This document shows, one piece after another, positions 8,500-16,043 of a stretch of DNA of 64,000 nucleotides (positions within the stretch are counted from its first letter, which is position 1; each line of letters starts with the position of its first letter). A program made the translations under genes and the position numbers. The stretch is from JABDIP01 sp965237625 (GTDB lineage Bacteria; Pseudomonadota; Alphaproteobacteria; DSM-16000; Inquilinaceae). Under the pieces are notes generated by a model, which was given only the letters and a program-made list of their open reading frames with translations, had not been told where the DNA came from and did not search any database. The stretch lies in NCBI GenBank assembly GCA_965237625.1, contig CBDEGD010000014.1, positions 248,001-312,000 of the forward strand, read 5' to 3'.

Positions 8500-8646
8500 A
8501 GCCCCCTCACCCTCCCATCGCCTGCGGCGACGGGTCCCTCCCTCTCCCACGAGGGGAGAGGGGTAAAACAGGCTGCACATTTGACCCCTCTCCCCTCGTG
8601 GGAGAGGGAGGGACCCGCGGCAAAGCCGTGGGAGGGTGAGGGGGCT
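8500..8646. repeat. Large palindromic intergenic repeat inside an operon
   Basis: The core is a perfect 34-bp inverted repeat (8531-8564 and 8584-8617), flanked by outer arms that also pair (from AGCCCCCTCACCCTCCCA at 8500 to GAGGGTGAGGGGGCT ending at 8646). The core spacer is 19 bases. This C/T-rich versus G/A-rich layout is typical of dispersed palindromic repeats in bacterial genomes. Short open frames across it are repeat translations, not genes. It lies between two permease genes and could tune how much downstream message is made. Confidence 0.88.
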
Positions 8647-8684
8647 CACCAAAAAAGTCGCGCGCCCGTCAGGGAGCGCTCCGC

Positions 8685-9536
8685 ATGATCGCCGTCGGAC
8701 AAAGCCGCAGACGCGCATTGGTGCTGGGCATCGGGCATTATGGGGCGCTGGCCTGTTACATGGTCTTCGCGATGTTCCCGCTCTATTGGCTGATCAAGAT
8801 CTCGGTGACCCCGGACCGGCTGCTGTTCACCGAGGGCGTGGCGCTGTGGCCGTCGCGGATGACCTGGGAGAATTTCGATTTCGTCCTGCTGCAGAGCGAC
8901 TTTCCGGCGTTCTTCGCCAACAGCGTCATGGTCTCGCTCGGCACCGCCGCGATCGTCACCGTGATCGCCGCCGCCGCCGGCTATGCCTTCTCGCGGTTCC
9001 GGTTTCGCGGACGGCATCTGGTGGTCTTCATCATGCTGCTGACCCAGATGTTCCCGCTGGTGATGCTGATCGCGCCGATTTACCGGCTGATGACGCCGCT
9101 CGGGCTGACCGACAATCTGTTCGGGCTGATCATCGTCTACACCGCGTTCAACGTGCCCTTCGCCACCTTCCTGATGCAGTCCTTCTTCGACGGCATCCCC
9201 AAGGAGCTGGAGGAAGCGGCGATGATCGATGGCTGCACCCGGCTGCGGGCGCTGTATCATGTGGTGTTACCGCTGACCCTGCCCGGCATGGCCGCCACGT
9301 TGGGCTTCGTCTTCACCGCCGCCTGGAGCGAGCTTTTGTTCGCGCTGATGCTGATCAACAGCGAGGACCAGATGACCTTCCCGGTCGGCCTGCTAACCTT
9401 CGTGTCGAAATTCTCCGTCGATTGGGGGCAGATGATGGCGGCGGCGGTGCTGGCGCTGATCCCGGCCTGCATCTTCTTCGCCTTCATCCAACGCTTCCTG
9501 GTCCAGGGGCTGACCGCCGGCGCGGTAAAGGGATAA
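8685..9536 (+). CDS. CUT1 ABC transporter permease, MalG/UgpE type
   Basis: Second inner-membrane permease of the importer, 283 residues and six predicted helices, the first at about residues 15-40. The EAA loop is ELEEAAMIDGCTRLRALY near residue 180, and the C-terminal segment is typical of MalG-like proteins. The ATG at 8685 lies about 40 bases past the palindromic repeat. The ATPase gene begins 5 bases after the stop. With the permease at 7523 it forms the heterodimeric membrane channel. Confidence 0.93.
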   Translation: MIAVGQSRRRALVLGIGHYGALACYMVFAMFPLYWLIKISVTPDRLLFTEGVALWPSRMTWENFDFVLLQSDFPAFFANSVMVSLGTAAIVTVIAAAAGYAFSRFRFRGRHLVVFIMLLTQMFPLVMLIAPIYRLMTPLGLTDNLFGLIIVYTAFNVPFATFLMQSFFDGIPKELEEAAMIDGCTRLRALYHVVLPLTLPGMAATLGFVFTAAWSELLFALMLINSEDQMTFPVGLLTFVSKFSVDWGQMMAAAVLALIPACIFFAFIQRFLVQGLTAGAVKG

Positions 9537-9540
9537 GACA

Positions 9541-10623
9541 ATGGCTTCGGTCACCATCCGAGACATCTACAAATCCTACGGCTCGGTGCCGGTGCTGCAC
9601 GGCGTCGATATCGACATGGAGGATGGCGAGTTCGTGGTCCTGGTCGGCCCGTCCGGCTGCGGCAAATCCACGCTGCTGCGGATGATCGCCGGGCTGGAGG
9701 AGATCACCGCCGGCGACATCCTGATCGGCGACAAGGTGGTCAACTCTCTGCCGCCGAAGGATCGCGACATCGCCATGGTGTTCCAGAACTACGCCCTGTA
9801 TCCGCATATGTCGGTGCAGCGGAATATGGGCTTCAGCATGGAGATCCGGCGCGCCGCCGGCGATCTGATCGGCAAGGCGGTCAACCGAGCGGCGGGCATC
9901 CTCGGCCTATCGGAGCTGCTCGCCCGACTGCCGCGAGAGCTCTCTGGCGGCCAGCGCCAGCGCGTCGCCATGGGCCGCGCCATCGTCCGCCAGCCCCAGG
10001 TCTTCCTGTTCGACGAGCCGCTGTCCAATCTAGACGCCAAGCTGCGGGTCCAGATGCGCACCGAGATCAAGGCACTGCACCAAGACCTCCGCACCACCGC
10101 CGTCTACGTCACCCACGATCAGGTCGAGGCCATGACCATGGCCGACCGAATCGTGGTTATGCATGACGGCCTGATCCAGCAGATCGGCGGGCCGCTGGAG
10201 ATCTACGACTACCCGGCCAACCGCTTCGTCGCCGGCTTCATCGGCTCGCCGGCGATGAACTTCTTCGATGGCATCGTGCAGCGGGATAACGGCGCCGCGA
10301 CGGTCCAGACCCCGGATGGACATTCTCTGCCCATGCCGGCGACCATCGACGCCGCCCACGGACAGGCCGTCACCTACGGCGTCCGGCCCGAATCCCTATC
10401 CATCGACGAAACCGCCGAAAGCGGCATTCCGGTCACCGTCGAGGTGATCGAACCGACCGGCCTCAGCACCCTGGTCTTCGCCAAGATGGGCGAACAACCG
10501 GCCTCCGTCCTCACCATGGACCGGCCGGTGCTGAAACGCGGACAACCAATCGGCCTCGTCCCCGACTTGGAGAAGGTGCATCTGTTCCACTCGCAGACCG
10601 GTGTGCGGATCGGGACTGATTGA
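9541..10623 (+). CDS. CUT1 ABC transporter ATPase (MalK/UgpC type)
   Basis: Cytoplasmic ATPase of 360 residues. Motifs are all canonical: Walker A GPSGCGKST (near 36-44), signature LSGGQRQRVAMGRAI, Walker B VFLFDEPLSNLD and H-loop YVTHDQVEAM. The C-terminal 120 residues form the MOI/TOBE regulatory domain (YGVRPESLSI and following) seen in MalK-like proteins. It powers the importer formed by the upstream binding protein and permeases and closes the operon that begins at 4256. A palindromic repeat follows downstream. Confidence 0.95.
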   Translation: MASVTIRDIYKSYGSVPVLHGVDIDMEDGEFVVLVGPSGCGKSTLLRMIAGLEEITAGDILIGDKVVNSLPPKDRDIAMVFQNYALYPHMSVQRNMGFSMEIRRAAGDLIGKAVNRAAGILGLSELLARLPRELSGGQRQRVAMGRAIVRQPQVFLFDEPLSNLDAKLRVQMRTEIKALHQDLRTTAVYVTHDQVEAMTMADRIVVMHDGLIQQIGGPLEIYDYPANRFVAGFIGSPAMNFFDGIVQRDNGAATVQTPDGHSLPMPATIDAAHGQAVTYGVRPESLSIDETAESGIPVTVEVIEPTGLSTLVFAKMGEQPASVLTMDRPVLKRGQPIGLVPDLEKVHLFHSQTGVRIGTD

Positions 10624-10653
10624 CTGAATGCTTAAGGGGAACCTTCCCCATCC

Positions 10654-10739
10654 CCCATCTTGTCATTGCCGCGAAGGCGGGGATCCAGGAGATGTCAGGA
10701 TCGCCTGGATTCCCGCCTTCGCGGCAATGACAAGATGGG
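10654..10739. repeat. Palindromic repeat after the CUT1 operon
   Basis: Near-perfect inverted repeat with arms at about 10654-10689 and 10704-10739. The left arm reads CCCATCTTGTCATTGCCGCG and the right arm is its complement with one or two mismatches. Sequences of this kind recur in many proteobacterial genomes between genes. Its place directly after the ATPase stop and between convergent operons suits a 3'-end structure for both transcripts. No long T-tract is present. Confidence 0.85.
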
Positions 10740-10795
10740 ATGGGACAATGCCAAGAAAGCCATCCGACTTTCTAAAGGTCTGGCTTTAGAAACAG

Positions 10796-11650
10796 TCAGC
10801 CGATCGACACCCCATGTGCCGCCGCGCATTCGCGCAGGAATCCGAACCCCTTTTCGACCAATTCCTCCGAACTGGCCGCCACCGGCCGCCAGACGGACAG
10901 CGCGCGGGCGATGTCCGGGTGGATGACCATAAATGATTCCAGGACCATGTCGCCCTCGAATCCGATCTCCGCCAGGCCGGAGAATACGCCGTCCCAATCC
11001 ACATTGCCGGTGCCGGGAACTCCGCGATCGCTCTCGGATAGATGGATGTAGCGGCAGTGCCGGCCGATCTCACCGATCGCCGAAGCCAGCCCCTTCTCCT
11101 CGATGTTCATGTGATAGGTGTCGAGATGGACGAAGACGTTGTCTTCGCCGATCCGCTCGATCAGTTCGACCCCTTGACGCCCCTGGTTGATCAGGTGGGT
11201 CTCGTAGCGGTTGCAGGGCTCCAGGCCGAGTTCCAGGCCGAGCGACGCCGCATGCCGCGCCACCGGCTTCAGGGCCTTTGCAATGGTCGCGTATTCGTCC
11301 TCGGTCGGCGGCGCGCCGGTCAGCTTGCCGATGCTGCTGTAGGTGACGCCTGTGAGGCAGCGGGAATCGAGCCGCGCCGCCACGTCCAGGGCCGTCTTCA
11401 GGAAGGCCTCGGCGGCGGCGGGATGGTCCGGCAGCGTCGCACGCTGAGGCAAGCCCAGTGAGCAGGTGACGGCGACGCCATGCTCGCGCGACAGGGCCAC
11501 GGTGATGTCGACATCGATCTCATCGGGCCGCAGCAGCGGGATTTCGACAACGTCCAGGCCTGCGGCGGCGGCGGTCGGCATGATCCGGGTGGCGGCCTCG
11601 GTCGACCATTCGGAGGACCAGATGAAGGTATGTGCTCCCAGGCGTGGCAT
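10796..11650 (-). CDS. Sugar isomerase/epimerase, D-tagatose/D-psicose 3-epimerase type
   Basis: TIM-barrel epimerase of 284 residues. The four metal ligands of the ketose 3-epimerases can be placed as Glu144 (LGLEPCNRYE), Asp177 (HLDTYHMN), His203 (YIHLSESDRG) and Glu238 (MVLESF). Their spacings (33, 26 and 35) equal those of the characterised Agrobacterium D-psicose 3-epimerase quartet. Arg209 and the PGTGNVDWDG segment are also family hallmarks. It would interconvert C-3 epimers of ketohexoses in the cytoplasm. It is the last gene of the LacI-CUT2 operon, 32 bases after the ATPase, so it probably acts on the imported sugar. Confidence 0.88.
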   Translation of the reverse strand: MPRLGAHTFIWSSEWSTEAATRIMPTAAAAGLDVVEIPLLRPDEIDVDITVALSREHGVAVTCSLGLPQRATLPDHPAAAEAFLKTALDVAARLDSRCLTGVTYSSIGKLTGAPPTEDEYATIAKALKPVARHAASLGLELGLEPCNRYETHLINQGRQGVELIERIGEDNVFVHLDTYHMNIEEKGLASAIGEIGRHCRYIHLSESDRGVPGTGNVDWDGVFSGLAEIGFEGDMVLESFMVIHPDIARALSVWRPVAASSEELVEKGFGFLRECAAAHGVSIG

Positions 11651-11682
11651 GGCTCCCTACCGTTCAGTTTCCGGCGCGCCGA

Positions 11683-12423
11683 TCAGGCGGCGCCGACAAT
11701 GTGGGCGACGACGGTGTTCATGGATGTCTCGGCGGTCATTTCGTCGGCGATGACCTGCCCCTGGCGCAGGGCGACGATGCGGTCGCAGACCGCGAAGACG
11801 TCGGTGAGGCGGTGGCTGATCAGGATCACCGCGATGCCCTGGCGCTTCAACTCGCGGATCAGCTCCAGCACATGATCGACCTCGCGCACCGCCAGGGCCG
11901 CCGTCGGCTCGTCCATGATCACCAGCTTCGGTTCGAAGGTCAGCGCCCGGGCGATGGCCACCGATTGCTGCTGGCCGCCGGAGAGCAGGCCGACCTGATA
12001 GCGCACCGACGGGATGCGCGCACCGAGCCGCTCGATGATGCGTTCCGCCTCGGTTTCGATGCGGGGACGGTCGATCAGGCCGATCGGCATGCCCATGACG
12101 CGCCGGGTCGGCTCACGCCCGAGGAAGATGTTGGACGCCACATCCTGCTGCCGCGCCAGGGCGAGATCCTGATAGATCATCTCGATGCCCAATTCGCGGA
12201 TGGCGCCCGGGTCCTCGCGGGTGATCGACCTGCCATCGAACACCACCTGCCCGTTATCGGGCCGGTAGATTCCGGTGATGATCTTCATCAGGGTCGACTT
12301 GCCGGCGCCATTGTCGCCGACCAGCCCGGTCACCGTGCCGGCCTCCACCGAGAAGGTGATGCCGCGCAAGGCCTCGACCGCGCCGAAGCGTTTGCGCACG
12401 TCGCTGATCGCCAGAAGGCTCAT
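11683..12423 (-). CDS. CUT2 sugar ABC transporter ATPase, single-domain (FrcA-like)
   Basis: ATPase of 246 residues for a ribose/fructose-class importer. Motifs are intact: Walker A GDNGAGKST (36-44), signature LLSGGQQQSVAIARAL, Walker B LVIMDEPTAALAV and H-loop ILISHRLTDVF. Most CUT2 ATPases (RbsA type) are about 500 residues with two fused nucleotide-binding domains. This one has only one, as in FrcA, and must act as a homodimer. Its start overlaps the permease stop by 4 bases. Confidence 0.93.
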   Translation of the reverse strand: MSLLAISDVRKRFGAVEALRGITFSVEAGTVTGLVGDNGAGKSTLMKIITGIYRPDNGQVVFDGRSITREDPGAIRELGIEMIYQDLALARQQDVASNIFLGREPTRRVMGMPIGLIDRPRIETEAERIIERLGARIPSVRYQVGLLSGGQQQSVAIARALTFEPKLVIMDEPTAALAVREVDHVLELIRELKRQGIAVILISHRLTDVFAVCDRIVALRQGQVIADEMTAETSMNTVVAHIVGAA

Positions 12424-13400
12424 CCGGCGGCACTCCGGGCCCGGTTCATCTGGTCCAGCCAGACCGCCAGGATCAGCACGCTTCCGGTGGCGATGGGCTG
12501 ATAGAAGGACGGGATGTTGAGCAGGGTCTGGCCGTTCTGCAGCACGCCCATGATCAGCGCCCCGATCACCGTGCCGAAGATGCTGCCGCGGCCGCCGAAC
12601 AGATTGGTCCCGCCGATAATGGCGGCGGTGATTGCCGACAGCTCATAGGTCATGCCGGCGGTCGGATCGCCGGAATTCACCCGGGCGACGAACAGCAGCC
12701 CGCCCAGCCCGGCCATGGTGCCGGACAGCCCGTAGAGCAACAAGCGGTGACGGTCGACCCTGACGCCCATGGCGCGGGCCGCCGTCTCGTTGTCGCCGAT
12801 CACCAGCGCGTATTTGCCGAACCGAGTGTAGGCCAGCACGTAATGGGCGATGCCGGCCACCACCAGGAAGATGATCACCGGCATCGGGATGTCGCCGATG
12901 GGCCGTCCCTGGCCGATATAGACGAAGGGCGCCGGAAGCCCATAGACCGGCAGGCCGTCGGACAGAACGAGCGCCGCGCCCCGGGCGATGCCGAGCATGC
13001 CCAGCGTGGCGATGAAGGCCGGAATCCGGGCCCTGGTGATCAGCAGCCCGCTCACCACGCCGGCCAGCGCCCCCGCCAGCAGGCACACCAGGATGCCGAC
13101 CGGCCAGGGCATTCCCAGCTTATTCATCGCCAACGACCCGACGATGCCGCCAAACGCCAGCACAGAGCCCAGGGATAGATCGATCCCGGCCGAACAGATC
13201 ACGAAGGTCGCACCGATCGCCAGCACGCCGATCACCGCCGTCGCCTGCAGGATGTTGAGGAAGTTGGCGACACTGAGGAAATAGGGCGACGCCACCGACA
13301 TCACGATGACCAGCGCAATCAGCACGAACAGCGATTCAAGGCGAAAGCTGAACCGCCGCTCGCCCTTCCGGGCGCTCGCAGCCTGCTCAAGGACGGCCAT
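12420..13400 (-). CDS. CUT2 sugar ABC transporter permease (RbsC/FrcC-like)
   Basis: Inner-membrane permease of 326 residues with about ten hydrophobic helices (first at residues 25-45). The family segments SAGIDLSLGSVLAFGGI and GGTNLFGGRGSIFGTVIGAL are clear. It would form a homodimeric channel served by the ATPase at 11683 and the binding protein at 13470. A strong GC hairpin lies between the binding-protein stop and this start, so its translation or message level may be set lower than that of the binding protein. Confidence 0.94.
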   Translation of the reverse strand: MAVLEQAASARKGERRFSFRLESLFVLIALVIVMSVASPYFLSVANFLNILQATAVIGVLAIGATFVICSAGIDLSLGSVLAFGGIVGSLAMNKLGMPWPVGILVCLLAGALAGVVSGLLITRARIPAFIATLGMLGIARGAALVLSDGLPVYGLPAPFVYIGQGRPIGDIPMPVIIFLVVAGIAHYVLAYTRFGKYALVIGDNETAARAMGVRVDRHRLLLYGLSGTMAGLGGLLFVARVNSGDPTAGMTYELSAITAAIIGGTNLFGGRGSIFGTVIGALIMGVLQNGQTLLNIPSFYQPIATGSVLILAVWLDQMNRARSAAG

Positions 13401-13434
13401 GTCGGAGTCCTGCGACGATCTGGATCAAGATGAC

Positions 13435-13455
13435 GGGGCCGGCATCGCCGGCCCC
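13435..13455 (-). promoter_or_regulatory. Intercistronic GC hairpin after the binding-protein gene
   Basis: A perfect 9-bp stem (GGGGCCGGC / GCCGGCCCC) with a 3-base loop begins 15 bases after the stop of the binding-protein gene and before the permease gene. There is no T-tract. Hairpins here commonly protect the 3' end of the upstream message so that the binding protein is made in excess over the membrane subunits. Confidence 0.65.
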
Positions 13456-13469
13456 ACCGGTTTCAACGG

Positions 13470-14444
13470 CTAGCGGACGTATTGCAGCAGCGGATGCTCG
13501 CCGGCCTCCAAGACCTCCTGGGTCAAGACCATGGTGTCGACGAACTGGAACGTCTCCACATTGCCCCCGTCGATCACCGCGGCGATCCGCTCGACCGCCT
13601 GCTTGCCGACCAGATAGGGAAGCTGGGCGACCGACGCGTTCAGCCGGCCCTCGCGGATCGACTTGACCGCATCCACATTGCCGTCGACGCCGATAACGAT
13701 GATGTCGTCGCCCTTGCCGGCGGCATAAGCGGCCTCGACCGCGCCCAACGCCATCCCGTCATTGGCGGCGAAGATCGCCACAAGGCCCGGATGCCGCAGC
13801 ATGATATCATTGGTGATGGTCGCTGCCTTGCCGCGATCCCAGTCGCCCGGCAGGGACGCCACGACGTCCAGCCCCGGCGCCAGTTCGGCTAGGCGCTCGG
13901 CAAAGCCCCGTGCGCGCTTCTGGCCGGTGATGTTGCCGGACAGCCCCTCGATCACCAGGACCGGGCCAACGGCGCCGGCCCCGAGTTCCCCGACCAGGTA
14001 ATCGGCGCCCTGGGCACCCGCCGCCTCATTGTCCGATCCGATGGTGAAGGCGATGTCGACGCCCGCCGCCTTGGCGATCTCGTGATCGAGATTGGCGTCC
14101 AGATCGACCACCGGAATACCCATCTCCGTCGCCTTGCTGAGGCAGGGCAGCAGGATGGTGGAGTTGATCGCCGCGGTGATCATCACCGCCGGCGAGCGCT
14201 GCAGCATGGTCTCGCAGACATTGAGCTGCGGTTCCGCCGCCTGATCAGATTCAACTGCCTGCAGGTAATACTCCACGCCGACCGAAGCCGCGCCGTCGCG
14301 CACGCCCTCTTCCATGGCGCCCCAGAACGGGTTCGACAGGGTCTTCATCAGCACCCCGTAGGTCACGTCCTGGGCCTGGGCCGCCGGCGACGCCGCGACC
14401 GCCGCCGCCAGAGCCGCGCCTAGAATGACTGTCCTCTTTTTCAT
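13470..14444 (-). CDS. CUT2 sugar ABC transporter substrate-binding protein
   Basis: Periplasmic binding protein of 324 residues in the ribose/allose/fructose class (LacI-like fold). The signal peptide is MKKRTVILGAALAAAVAASP with cleavage after AQA near residue 24. The fold is marked by DVTYGVLMKTLSNPFWGAM at the mature N-terminus and by GSDNEAAGAQGADYLV and IFAANDGMALGAVEA in the ligand cleft. It follows the LacI regulator by 100 bases. With the epimerase downstream, a rare ketohexose or related sugar is a reasonable ligand (inference). Confidence 0.94.
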   Translation of the reverse strand: MKKRTVILGAALAAAVAASPAAQAQDVTYGVLMKTLSNPFWGAMEEGVRDGAASVGVEYYLQAVESDQAAEPQLNVCETMLQRSPAVMITAAINSTILLPCLSKATEMGIPVVDLDANLDHEIAKAAGVDIAFTIGSDNEAAGAQGADYLVGELGAGAVGPVLVIEGLSGNITGQKRARGFAERLAELAPGLDVVASLPGDWDRGKAATITNDIMLRHPGLVAIFAANDGMALGAVEAAYAAGKGDDIIVIGVDGNVDAVKSIREGRLNASVAQLPYLVGKQAVERIAAVIDGGNVETFQFVDTMVLTQEVLEAGEHPLLQYVR

Positions 14445-14543
14445 GGCCGATCCTTCCCTCTTGTTCTAGCGCCGCGGTTGAAATCCAGGGCGCCGATTGA
14501 TGTTTTTGTTTAGCGCGTGGCCGATCTGCCGGCCTCAACCTCC

Positions 14544-15587
14544 TCAGTCACCTCCGGCGACACCGGCCGGTGCGGTTGATTCCCTGGCCTGCAAGCTGCA
14601 CCGCAACCGTACCCGGGTCACATCCCGGCGTTTGTGGGCAAGCCGGTCGGTCAGCAATCTCCAGGCATGCGCCGCCATCTCATCGGTCGGCTGCTGGATC
14701 GTGCTGATGTAGGGCTTGAGCACCGTCATCCATTCAAAATCGTCGAACCCCAGCAAGGATATCTCGCGTGGGAAATCCAGATCGAGATCGCGGATGGCAT
14801 GAATCGCCCCCAGGGCGATGACATTTGTCCCGGCGAACACGGCACTTGGCCGGTTTGACTGACGCAGGCATTGGGCGACCGCGTGGCGGCTCGATTCAAC
14901 CGTCACGCCGCCAACCACGATCTGCGCCCGGTCCTGCAGGCCGGCCTCCGCCAGCGCGTTCTGGTAGCCCTTGATACGGCCTTGAATGTTGTCGAGCGTC
15001 GGGATGCTCACGACCATGGCGATATTGGTATGCCCAAGCCCGATGAGGTGGTGGGTTCCCTCATACGCCGCGGTCACGTTATCGGCTGCGATCGTGTCGA
15101 ATTCGGTCAACTGGCAACCGCGGTCGACGACGACGACGCTGACACCCTGCGATCGGATATCGGCCTGGGTCTCGAACGCGTCACCGACCGGAATGACAAT
15201 CAGCCCATCCACCCGTCGCGAGAGGAGTGCGTGCATGCGCTCGCGCTCCTGATCGACATCCTCATTGGTGCTGACCAAAATGATCTGATAGCCGCTGCCG
15301 GCGGCAAGTTCCTCGATGTGCTGGACGAAGCTGCTGAAGAAGGCATTGACGATATCCGGCACCACGATGCCGATGATCCGTGTCCGCTGGCTGCGCAGGC
15401 TGGCGGCAATGCCGTTCGGCCGATAGCCGAGTTCGTCGATCGCTTCCTTGACCCGGCCGCGCCGCTCCGGCCCGACATAACGGCTGCCGCTGAGAACGTT
15501 GGAGACCGTCGCCGTCGACACCCCGGCCAGTGCCGCGACGTCGCGAATGGTCGGGACGGAGTCACGGTTCTCCTTGAATTTCTGCAC
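14544..15587 (-). CDS. LacI-family transcriptional regulator of the CUT2/epimerase operon
   Basis: Repressor of 347 residues. The N-terminal helix-turn-helix and hinge are TIRDVAALAGVSTATVSNVL (about 13-32) and YRPNGIAASLR (56-66). The rest is the periplasmic-binding-protein-like effector domain, with NAFFSSFVQHIEELA and AVFAGTNVIALGAI. A perfect 14-bp palindrome of LacI-operator type (15601-15614) lies 14 bases before the start codon. The transporter and epimerase genes follow on the same strand, so it probably controls its own operon in response to the imported sugar or its phosphate. Confidence 0.94.
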   Translation of the reverse strand: MQKFKENRDSVPTIRDVAALAGVSTATVSNVLSGSRYVGPERRGRVKEAIDELGYRPNGIAASLRSQRTRIIGIVVPDIVNAFFSSFVQHIEELAAGSGYQIILVSTNEDVDQERERMHALLSRRVDGLIVIPVGDAFETQADIRSQGVSVVVVDRGCQLTEFDTIAADNVTAAYEGTHHLIGLGHTNIAMVVSIPTLDNIQGRIKGYQNALAEAGLQDRAQIVVGGVTVESSRHAVAQCLRQSNRPSAVFAGTNVIALGAIHAIRDLDLDFPREISLLGFDDFEWMTVLKPYISTIQQPTDEMAAHAWRLLTDRLAHKRRDVTRVRLRCSLQARESTAPAGVAGGD

Positions 15588-15600
15588 GCTGGCGCTGCCG

Positions 15601-15614
15601 TTTAATCGATTAAA
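15601..15614. promoter_or_regulatory. LacI-type operator
   Basis: TTTAATCGATTAAA is a perfect palindrome with the central CG typical of LacI-family operators. It lies just after the predicted transcription start of the lacI-type gene on the minus strand. No second copy is seen before the binding-protein gene, so the whole operon is probably controlled from here. Confidence 0.75.
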
Positions 15615-15626
15615 CTATCGTCATTC

Positions 15627-15656
15627 ACGATATCAGGACGTTCATTCCGCCGTCAA
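15627..15656 (-). promoter_or_regulatory. Candidate promoter for the LacI/CUT2 operon
   Basis: Reading the minus strand, TTGACG (15656-15651) and TATCGT (15632-15627) are 18 bases apart. The predicted start near 15620 falls directly before the operator palindrome at 15601-15614, the arrangement expected for repression. The -10 element is a weak match. Confidence 0.4.
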
Positions 15657-15787
15657 GCAAGCCGGCGCAACTTTATTTCAGGAAATTCGATGCGAACCAG
15701 CAGAATACAACTGGCACGGTAGTTGCTTGTACATTGGAAGCATTCTCAATGCCAACGTGTCGCATTTTCGTAAAAACGAATCGAACC

Positions 15788-15991
15788 ATGGATCAGATTA
15801 GACAAAGCATGATCAAGGCAGCGCAGGAGCTCCGCGCGCTTGCCAGAACCACGACAGACCTCGCACTGAAACACCGATTGCTGGAGCAGGCAGACCATTT
15901 GGAGCAGGTGTCTCAGGAAGGTTCTCAACATGAGACAGATTTCACTTCCGGTCGATCTGCAATGGAATTGTTCCAGTCGACGACGCCATAG
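15788..15991 (+). CDS. Small hypothetical protein, helical
   Basis: A 67-residue open frame from ATG 15788. The first 50 residues are strongly helix-forming and charged (MIKAAQELRALARTTTDLAL, then LLEQADHLEQVSQE) and resemble short alphaproteobacterial proteins with repeated Ala/Leu/Glu heptads. The tail is low in pattern. The frame extends upstream to a TTG, but the extension is not protein-like. There is no recognisable domain or operon partner: it converges on the hydroxyacid dehydrogenase gene and is divergent from lacI. Function unknown. Confidence 0.5.
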   Translation: MDQIRQSMIKAAQELRALARTTTDLALKHRLLEQADHLEQVSQEGSQHETDFTSGRSAMELFQSTTP

Positions 15992-16043
15992 TCCGAACGC
16001 GTCGGTTTCGCCGCCCGACCTTGCGGGTTGGAACGACGCCCGC

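Noticed and set aside
8470..8718. Short open frames on both strands with Pro/Ser/Arg-rich sequence
   Set aside because: They are translations of the palindromic repeat at 8500-8646.
10660..10997. Open frames beginning SLPRRRGSR or ending LPRRRESRRS
   Set aside because: They start inside the palindromic repeat and run antisense into the epimerase gene.
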